Source: Geosiphon pyriformis (lineage: Eukaryota; Glomeromycota; Glomeromycetes; Archaeosporales; Geosiphonaceae). Taken from it: DNA of 64,000 nt. Where the stretch lies: NCBI GenBank assembly GCA_016748015.1, contig JAAOMT010000328.1, positions 636,955 to 700,954 on the forward strand, given 5' to 3'. Below are positions 35,430 to 43,559 of the stretch, one piece after another. The notes under the pieces are model-generated. The model did not search any database. It was not told the origin of the DNA and was given only the letters and a program-made list of their open reading frames with translations. Made by a program: the position numbers and the translations under genes. Each line of letters starts with the position of its first letter. Positions within the stretch are counted from its first letter, which is position 1.

Positions 35430-35890
35430 GATAATAATGAAGGTATCATGCCTGAATATGTGCACAATACTGATGCAGAGTTTAATCTAAGATATCCAGA
35501 GAAAATTCTATTCAATTGGAACCATATTCACACACCTGCATTGATCTCAAGGTAGTATTGGAAATTCCAGCAACAATAATAGTTCAACTAGCATCCAAAA
35601 GTAGTTTAGCAAAAAAAGGGATAAACATTAGAGGAAGAATAATTAACATAGGATACATAGGAAATATCATTGCTATGCTACAAAATGATTCAGAAAAAGC
35701 ATATAGCATAGACCCAAATGAAAAAATAGCACAAGCAATATTCCTATTTCTGGTAAAAATAGCTCAGTTAGTGTCAGTGGGAAACAGGGAAGAATTAGGA
35801 ATTACAATTAGAGGGATACAAGGATTCGGATCAATGGGTAGAATAGATATACCAGTTAATATGACAGAGAAAAAAATTGTTGACAAAGGA
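35430..35890 (+). pseudogene. dUTPase domain within copy 2 pol
   Basis: All five trimeric dUTPase motifs occur in order: DAEFNLRYP (1), ASKSSLAKKGI (2), GRIINIGYIGNIIAMLQN (3), EKIAQAIFLFLVKIAQLV (4) and RGIQGFGSMGRIDIP (5). A 1-nt deletion relative to copy 1 near 35505 splits motif 1 from the rest into another frame (35516-36301). Family role: dUTP to dUMP plus pyrophosphate, keeping uracil out of element cDNA. The motif 3 Asp is Asn and the motif 1 Gly is Glu, both G-to-A changes, so this copy is dead. The domain sits upstream of RT, as in some retroviral pol genes. Confidence 0.9.
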
Positions 35891-36300
35891 GAAATTATCT
35901 CAACTCATCAATCAATCTCTATTCCACCATATGACCAGTATATGTTAGCCATAAAGAGAAAAGTGAAGAATCAAGCTCAATTGTTTGAAGCAGAAGCTAC
36001 TATTTGCAAATCAGGAGAAATTGGACTCACCAATCTCTACATATCAGCCAACAGCTCCAAAAATATCAAAATTCTCATCTACAACACAACGGAACATGTT
36101 ATTGAAATACCAAAAGGAACTGTCATTGGATATTTAACCACCAAAGTTGAAGACCAACCACCAAACCATATTCCAGATTTTCTACAGCTTTGTGGATATA
36201 TGGACATTACATCACAAACCATCTACAGACGAAGTGAATATTATTTGCTCCAACTGGGACAATTGGAACAAACAAACATGGGCAACTTAGATCCACTTTA
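35891..36300 (+). pseudogene. Connector domain between dUTPase and RT in copy 2
   Basis: Continues the dUTPase frame with VDKGEIISTHQSISIPPYDQ and NIKILIYNTTEHVIEIPKGT, followed by HIPDFLQLCGY. The pattern of short beta strands ending in IPKGTVIGYL resembles segments found before RT in other gypsy elements. No catalytic motif was seen. Present at the same place in copies 1 and 3. Confidence 0.6.
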
Positions 36301-36389
36301 ACAGATGCAGCTCAAAATGTTGCTCAACAATTTCAATGACATCTTTGCAAGCAAAAATGAATTTGGCCACACCAACATCATTCAGCATC

Positions 36390-37215
36390 AGATCAAGACT
36401 AAAGATACAATGCCAATTAAGCAAAGAGCATACAGAGTACTACCAGCTAGCCATAAGATCATTCATCAAGAAATCAACTAGATGCTTGACAATGGGCTAA
36501 TTCAGCCATCAATGAGTCCATGGTCATTACCAGTGGTACTGGTCCAGAAGAAAAATGGAAAAAATCCACTTTTGTGTGGATTATCAAAAACTGAATGGAG
36601 TAACTAAAGGTGATAGCTATCCAACTCCAAAGATCCAAGAACTATTTGACACTTTTGGAGGAAATAAATAGTTCTCAACATTAGATCTAAACAGTGGTTA
36701 CTGGCAAGTAGCTATAAATCTAGCTGACAAAGAGAAAACAGCATTTACCACAAAAGAAGGGAATTTTGAATTTGAAATCATGCCATTTGGCTTGATGAAT
36801 GCCCCAGCAACATTCCAATGGCTCATGAAAATTGTCTATACTAGACTACTATAGAAATTAGTAGTTGTATACTTGAATAACACTAATGTGTTCTCAAAAA
36901 CATTCGATAATCATCTATATCATCTTCAACAAGTGTTTGAAAGATTAAAAAGAGCTGAATTGAAACTAAATGCAACCAAATGTTTTTTTAAAAAAACTGA
37001 ACTCAAGTTTTTGGGACATATAGTAAGTAAAGATGGAATCAAAACAAATTCAGACAAGATAGAGATTGTCAAGAACTTTCTAGTACCAAATAATCTCACA
37101 GAATTAAAAGCATTCTTGGGATTTGCTGAATACTACTACCACTTCATTAAGGACTTTTCCAAAATAGCTCAACCACTACACCAACTCCAAACAAAGAATG
37201 TGAAGTACGAATAGA
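36390..37215 (+). pseudogene. Reverse transcriptase domain of copy 2
   Basis: Recognisable gypsy RT blocks: [72 protein letters not shown], then YLNNTNVFS at 36870-36896 where YxDD is expected. LKFLGHIVSKDGIKT and the FLGF..YYHFI connection follow. Both catalytic Asp of the palm are Asn (GAT/GAC to AAT/AAC). Frameshifts and stops lie near 36480, 36560 and 36670. Confidence 0.9.
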
Positions 37216-37680
37216 CAGAAACCCAACAAGAAGCTTTTGACATATTAAGAAGAAAGCTTATCCAAGCTCCAGTATTGATGTATCCAGATCACAGCAAACC
37301 ATTCATTATTACTACCAATGTATCTGGCCAAGCATTGGGAGCAGTGCTGTTACAGAAAGGACCAGATGGAAGAGAACATCCAGTAGCTTATGCCAGTAGA
37401 AGCTTAAGTCCAGCTGAGAAGAACTATGAAACTCCAGCACTAAAACACTTAGCTATCTATTGGGCTGTCATCAAATAGAAGGAATACTTGAGTCAAAAGT
37501 TTGAAGTGTACACTGATCACAAAGGATTGACTTCAATTCAGAAACAAAAATTTGTAGATGATCACCATATCAGATGGAAAATAGAACTTTCACCATTTAA
37601 TTATACAGTACATTATAAAAAGGAAAAAAACAATGGAAATACTAATGAACTGTCATGAATAAGACAAATCTAAAAACATT
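37216..37680 (+). pseudogene. RNase H domain of copy 2
   Basis: FIITTNVSGQALGAVLLQKG has the first catalytic Asp changed to Asn. The family-typical HPVAYASRSLSPAEKNYETP and EVYTDHKGLTS follow, in two frames separated by TAG at 37476 where a TGG is expected. The domain ends around FNYTVHYKKEKN. Confidence 0.88.
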
Positions 37681-37799
37681 TCAACCCAAAAATATAACAA
37701 AAGATGAATACACAAAAATACCAACAACTCCAGTATTATATAAATAATTAATCATTTAAGGAGAAATTATCTCAAAAGGAACAAAACAACATAAAACAA

Positions 37800-39060
37800 C
37801 AATCAAAATATTTTATTAATCATCAAAATATACTCTACTAGAAGAACAGAAGAAATCCAGATCAACCAATTAGAGTAATCACAGAACCAGAGAAAGAGAC
37901 AGTATTATTCAACATGCACTCAGATCTAACAGCAGGACATTTTCACAAAAAAGTGACCATAGAAAGAACCAAAAAAAGATATTATTGGCCATCAATGTAT
38001 TCAGACATCATCTAATATGTTCAAAATTGTGATACTTGTCAAAGAAGAGGAGGAATAAGACCAAGTGAACCATTAAGACCAATCAAAGTGAGACAACCAT
38101 TCAATTGCATTGGAATTAACTTAGTCGGACCATTAACAATCACCAGTAAGAGCAACAGATATATTGTAGTAGCCATGGATTATCTCACTAAATGGCCAGA
38201 AGCAAAAACTATTCAAAGAGCAGATGCAGAATCCATTACCAAATTTGTCCATCAAGATTTAATATGTCGACATGGATGTCCAAAAAAACTACTATCAGAT
38301 CAAGGAACTCATTTTGTAAATAGAACATTAACAGAATTAAGTCAGAGATTTGGGATAAAAAAACCACTATTATTATTATATCATCCACAAACAAATGGAC
38401 TAGTCAAAAGGTTTAACAGAACATTGTGTGAAGCAATTGCCAAAATCAGTCAAAAGAATCAGAATGAATGGGATTTGTTTATATTATCAGTACTATTTGC
38501 TTATCAAACAATGAAGCATGACACTACACAAGCAACACTATTTGAATTAGTATACAGTAGAACAGCAACATTACCAGTTGAAATAGAAGTCAACACTTAT
38601 CCAACAGAACCAATAACTAAAGACAATTTTCAGAAAACGTTGCTAAGAAGAACATATAACTTGATAGAAACTCTAAAAAACAAGCAATAAAGAGCAGCTA
38701 ATAACATCCAAAAGTCACAAAAAAAACAAAAAAAGAGACACGATAACCAACTACTAGACAAATCAGTTGAATTCAAGATTGGAGACAAAGTATTTCTACA
38801 TTATACTAAAACGGAAAAACAATGGAGTGGAAAATTTGATCCCAAATGAGACAGACCATTCTACATTAAAGAAATTATTGGAAATGGAGCTTATAAACTA
38901 AGATGAGACAACAAAACCTTAGCCAAAACAGCATATGATGATCAACTAAAACCATATCACCAAATAGCATTATTATCCACTAATAACATTCCACAATTAG
39001 GAGTACAACAAATATTAGTTCAACCAGATAAGATTCCATGAGATCTGGAACCAATTATAA
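37800..39060 (+). pseudogene. Integrase domain of copy 2
   Basis: An HHCC zinc region (NMHSDLTAGHFHKK, YYWPSMYSDII, CDTCQRR) leads into the DDE core. GINLVGPL has the first Asp as Asn, LLSDQGTHFVN keeps the second Asp, and TNGLVKRFNRTL has Glu as Lys. The longest open piece is 38088-38690. The C-terminal region has GDKVFLHYTKTEKQWSGKFD and NGAYKLR. I see no chromodomain after it. Family role: insertion of cDNA into the genome. Two of three catalytic residues are lost by G-to-A changes. Confidence 0.9.
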
Positions 39061-39117
39061 TCATTGGACCAAACACGTAAAATCAAACAATAAAAGAGTA
39101 TATAAAAGACACAGTAT

Positions 39118-39775
39118 ATGCGACAAAGGCAACCAAGAAAAATGGAAATACCAGATTATATTCACACCATAACTCAACAATTATTCCAGGCCTTAAGTCA
39201 ACAACCTTTAAACATGGAAATTATCGTTAACAACCAAACAATTTGCTATCAAAACACCAAAAAAAAGACAAAGAATACACCATATCAGCATTTACCAAAG
39301 AATGATAAAAACTGGTCAGATAACATAATTGAAAAAGTAAAGAACACTTTTGGAAAAATACCTATTATGGCACCAACAGAAGAACTTACAAAAAAGAATT
39401 GAAAGCAATAGACAGAGCAACTTCCAATATTATACTGTTACTACCAGTTAGGTTGAAAGTTGAATATTCAGGAGTTGTATATCAACAAATCCAAAAGAGT
39501 ATTTAACCAAAACATAATACAGCAAATTGAAGAATTTATTGGGAAAAAGACAAACTCAACACTACATGTAAGAACAATTTATTGACTGCACAACATATTT
39601 CAGAACTATCCAGAAATACTGTTACACTCTGACATAGAAACCATATCTATTAACCAATAAAGAAGAATAAACAATACACAAGTAGAAAATGTGAAGAACA
39701 GAGTCGAACAAACAATACTTGAAAAAGAAGTATTAGAATTAATTCAAGATGAAGATTTCGATAGAGCTCAATATT
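39118..39775 (+). pseudogene. Extra 3' ORF of copy 2, between integrase and LTR
   Basis: An open frame (39118-39402, 94 residues from ATG) begins with a basic stretch, then IPDYIHTITQQLFQAL. It continues past a TGA (GAATTGAAAG, where TGG is plausible) with further runs such as IQQIEEFIGKKTN and EQTILEKEVLELIQDEDFD up to the polypurine tract. If only transition-type stops are ignored the product would be about 220 residues, rich in Gln, Asn and charged residues. No family is recognised and no membrane segment is seen, so it is not an obvious env. Equivalent remnants lie in copies 0, 1 and 3. Confidence 0.6.
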
Positions 39776-39790
39776 AAAAGGAGGAGATAA
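39776..39790 (+). other. Polypurine tract of copy 2
   Basis: AAAAGGAGGAGATAA immediately precedes the 3' LTR. The same position holds a purine run in copies 0, 1 and 3. It would prime plus-strand DNA synthesis. Confidence 0.8.
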
Positions 39791-40673
39791 TGTTACTCAT
39801 AAAAAGAAAACAGATAGAGAAAATAGCAGACCAATAAGAAAATAGTATTTAGCATGTGAGCACATTGCTCAGCAATATGGAGCAATGTCAGAAATTATGG
39901 CACATTGTTCAGCAAGATGGAGCAATGTCAGAAAACACAGCACATTGCTCAGCAATATGGAGCAATGTTAGAAAATTAGAGCACATCACTCAACAATATG
40001 AGCATTGCTCAAGAAATTATAACACATTGCTTGGAAATGTAAGTGATCTCATAAAACATTAATTATGTATATATAGTGGTAGTGTTAGAAGTAGAAAGAG
40101 CAGAATCCATCAGTTAGAAACCTTCCACATTACAAATATCAATAAATAATTATTCACTATCTCAATTCACTCTCCACTATTAGTACTTCATATTGATAGT
40201 AATTAATACTTAACTATACTAGAACAATAGCTCTTGATCATGGCTATTGACGGGATACTAACTTGCAAATCGCCTTGGCTTATTTCTTACATTTCTTTAT
40301 TTTCTTCTATTTCTTTTATTTGATTTTGTTATATACTAATTGATTAAAAGTGCTGAGTTATTGACATCACGGATAGCCTGGTAAAAGACTCAGAGATAAG
40401 GGTAGCATTATATATATTATCGGATAGTTTACCAGAAGAGCATGACTGTCAAAATAAATCTGGCCACCAAGCTGAAAAAGAAATTGGAAAACAACTTATA
40501 CAAACTAACTGCGAATAACATTAACAAAGAATCTTTGTTCATTATACAAAGGACTTAACTTTAAAACCTTCAGATACAACCAATGTACTAGTATTACCAA
40601 CATTATCAATCAATTGAGCACCAAGTTATGGGTTTGTTATTTGCTTTGAGACCCCAAATAAGCACCTGTAACA
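39791..40673 (+). repeat. 3' LTR of copy 2
   Basis: 883 bp, same length as the 5' LTR. Starts TGTTACTCAT and ends CACCTGTAACA. The U3 inverted-repeat array lies at about 39848-40045 and the TATA-like TATGTATATATAG at about 40064. Confidence 0.92.
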
Positions 40674-41120
40674 ATGGCCTTTTGGCTGTCTCTAAATTTT
40701 TTTTCAAATTGTGTATGTCCAATACTTGTGATTTTAGTACTATTTATTTTTATTTGAGGAAGACTTTGTTGTCTATTGTTACTAGAAATTTTTGGTCTTT
40801 TTTTTTTAATGTTGCTAATGTTAGTTTGCTGTTTAATTCATGTTTATTAGAAGCTATTAAATCTTTAATAACTGAATTTATTTTCAAATTATCTCTTATA
40901 ATTTGAACTACTGGGCTTATAAGTAAAATAACCAATTTTGTGCCAGTTGTTTTAGATAGTTATATTGTAGTAAATATTAATTCTTTTTTAAGAATTGCTC
41001 ATTTAAAAGCTTACTTAATATGTGTAGTTATTTTGTTGTAAAAGTCAACTCTTTTACAGAATTTTTGTCTGTAGATTATCTTAATAATTATAATAATAAA
41101 AAATAATAAAAAATAAAAGC
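40674..41120 (+). pseudogene. Unidentified coding-like fragment ending in an A-rich tail
   Basis: Right flank of copy 2. The frame 40628-40906 crosses from the LTR into this DNA, so its start is artificial. The sequence is T-rich with runs like LLEAIKSLITEFIFKL. It ends in AATAATAAAAAATAATAAAA at about 41085-41115, which resembles the tail type of LINE2, suggesting the 3' end of some LINE-like element. It does not align with the part of LINE2 expected after the LINE1 break, so I cannot say it continues LINE1. Confidence 0.35.
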
Positions 41121-41309
41121 AATATAAAAGAATTAGAATTTCATCAAGAGAATTGTTTTTTATTCAGGCCTGGATTCACTAATTAATTTCAAAATATTAG
41201 TTAAATTTTAGGGATTTTCAAGTGCAAATAAAAGAAATTGGGTTTTTAAAGTATTTGATATTTTATTTTTTTTGTTATATAACAAATAATTAATTTTAAT
41301 TAAAATAGT

Positions 41310-41740
41310 TTTAAATAAAATGTTTCTAAAATAAGATAATTTTAAAAAAAAATACATTTTCTCAAAGAAAAAAGCTCTTTTTTTATATAACTTGTTGTAG
41401 TATTAGTCTATAAACTTGAACTTTTTTTTGCTATAATTTTAACAAATTAAAAATACATTTTGACAAACTAAAAATTATTTTGTTGAGCTATTAATTATTT
41501 TAGTGAATTATTTATTATTTTAGCAAATTTTAGCAAATTTTTAAATGTTATATAATTTGAAATATTATGTAATTTGATTATTCTAATTTCTATTGTACTT
41601 ATTAAGTTATTAATTAAATAATAATATTTGCTAATTTTGATTAAAATAATAAGTGATAATTAAAATAATAATAATATATACTAATTAATAATAAGAATTA
41701 TAAGATAATTTTATGTTAATTAATAACTAAAATTCCACTT
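41310..41740 (-). repeat. Dispersed AT-rich repeat, copy C (inverted)
   Basis: Its reverse complement aligns with 24060-24400 and with 12110-12300. Shared features include TTAATTAGTATATATTATTA and the CAACAAGTTATATAAAAAAA end. Together with copies A and B it defines a repeat family with no visible ORF. Confidence 0.6.
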
Positions 41741-41904
41741 ATAACATAATCTTCTCTTTAAGACTAAGTTCTATTAAAGTCTAAATACTATTTGTAATAT
41801 TAAGATAATAATCCAAAATAATTGAAGTAATTTAATCTGAAAATTGTTGAAATTTCAATTTTGTGAATTTGCCAATGTATTAAATTTTTATTGGTTGAAA
41901 TATT

Positions 41905-42185
41905 AGATTTTGTAGGATATTTTTACAAGTATTAAATAAATTATAAAGTCTAAAAGCTGTTTTAAGTTTGTAGCAAGTGTTTGTTGATCCATTTGCTGTT
42001 TTAAAATTATTGTAAATGTGTTTTTGTATAGCTTTAAAAGTGAGATTGGTTGCTTCAAATTTCAGTTTTCGTTCATAAAATGTTTTTTCAATATAAAAAT
42101 ATCTAAAAATAGGAGTATATTTATGGCTTTGTTTATTAAGACATAGTTGAAGCTTTTGTTGAGTTGTGGTATTTGGTAAAATATT
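41905..42185 (-). pseudogene. Unidentified open frame remnant
   Basis: About 90 codons without a stop on the minus strand, containing FRYFYIEKTFYERKLKFEA and NTCYKLKTAFRLYNLFNTC. The composition looks coding rather than random. I do not recognise the family. It lies downstream of the minus-strand integrase fragment, so it could be part of the same old element or of a separate one. The 42186-42719 stretch between them shows only short frames, such as NYHSYKKNIKSFFGI. Confidence 0.3.
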
Positions 42186-42719
42186 AATAAAAATAAATAA
42201 ATTTTTTTTTTAAAGTTTGTTTTAAAAGTTCTGGCAATTGAATTCCAAAAAAACTTTTTATATTCTTTTTATAAGAGTGATAATTCTGAGAATTATTTAC
42301 TACTAACATTATAGTTTCTTTTTAAGTGTAATTAATTTGACTTTTATTAATTGTTATGAATAAATTAAAGTATATTTTCAAAGCTAATATTAATTTTTAG
42401 GACATTTATTGAATGTTTCAAGAAATAATTATGATAAAAGTAAATAATTAAGAATAAAATTTGAAAAAGATTTGAAAAAAGGAATAAAAAATTATTTTTG
42501 GATATAAAGTTTTTATATATTTTTGGTTTTAGGTTTTTTTGTTATTATTTATTATTTTTGTTTTTACATTTGTGTATAATTAAAAAAATATCATAATAAT
42601 AGTAAATTAAATGTTTAGGTTTGATTGTTGTTTTATTATAACTGTTAATTCTAAATTTTGGGAAATATTTTTGAGATTAATTAAAAAAAAATATGTACTA
42701 ATTTGTGAAATTAATAGTT

Positions 42720-43318
42720 CAGAATTGTTTTTGAAATGATAGTACTTTAATTAATCTTTATGTACAGCTTTTGCTAGAACTTTGTTATCAAGTCTTAACT
42801 TATATGATTTATTGTTTAAGATTTTATGAATATAAAATAGTCCATCCTATTTATGTTTAAATTTTTTATTCTATTGTTTTTCTATCTTAGTTTTGTATAA
42901 GAAAACTTTGTTTTTAATTTTAAATTTGTTGGTGACTGATGACAATTTGTTGTCATGCTATTCTTTTTGTTAAGCTTAAAAGTGTTTAATATGGATGGCT
43001 GTTATTTATTATTTTTCTTTTAAAGTATTAAAAAAGATGTAAGCTTTTTATTAGAATGTTTCTTATAAGTTTTTTTTATTGATTGGTTAGATAAAATATG
43101 TTTTCATGATAAAATTAATTGGTAATATTGTTATTCTTCTATAAATTAAATTGAAAAGTATATGTTTTATGGTGTTTTGTTTTAGTGTTTTATATGTTAA
43201 TAACATTAATAAAATAAATATATTTTATTCTTATTTAAAATCTGTTAAGATTTTAGTTAATAATTTATATAGTGTTTAATTATTTATTTTACAAGTTTAT
43301 TTGTCTATAAGTGATATG
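42720..43318 (-). pseudogene. Ty3-type integrase C-terminal fragment, minus strand
   Basis: Minus-strand translation gives KNKVFLYKTKIEKQ, FYIHKILNNKSYKLRLDNKV and a further AVHKD..LKYYH. These align with the integrase C-terminal region of copy 2 (KVFLHYTKTEKQ; YIKEIIGNGAYKLR). Upstream runs match the LVYSRTATLP region. Heavily interrupted. The fragment stops where the hAT terminal repeat begins at 43319, so the hAT probably inserted into this older element. Confidence 0.75.
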
Positions 43319-43520
43319 TAGAGTTTCAATGTTTAATCTGGTTTAATTCAAGTTTAATCAAACTACCAAACCAAATTAAACCAAACTCAAACAAAAAATT
43401 TGGCAAAATTTTGAACTTGAACTTAAACCAGACATAAAATTACTAAACTTAAACTGAATTTGAATACATGTAATAAGTTTGGTTTAAGTTTAGTTTGAAA
43501 TTCATAAACATATTCAGATT
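43319..43520. repeat. 3' terminal and subterminal repeats of the hAT element
   Basis: Terminal TAGAGTTTCAAT followed by alternating GGTTTAATTCAAGTTTAA and complementary AAACTTAAACTGAA motifs that can pair with each other. The mirror block is at 53255-53451. Confidence 0.75.
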
Positions 43521-43559
43521 TAACTATTAAAAACATTATATTATATTATATTATTATTT

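Larger units (their letters stand above)
30518..40673 (+). mobile_element. Ty3-type LTR retrotransposon copy 2 (best-preserved member, dUTPase-bearing)
   Basis: Two LTRs of exactly 883 bp (30518-31400 and 39791-40673) start TGTTAC and end GTAACA. A primer-binding site (31403-31420) and a polypurine tract (39776-39790) frame an 8.4-kb interior. The interior carries gag with CCHC knuckle, aspartic protease, Cys-rich zinc segment, dUTPase, RT, RNase H, integrase and a further 3' ORF. Longer open stretches than in copies 1 and 3 make this the reference member. Premature stops are mostly TAG/TGA/TAA in place of CAG, TGG or CAA. The flanking 5-mers (CATAG left, ATGGC right) do not match. Confidence 0.93.
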
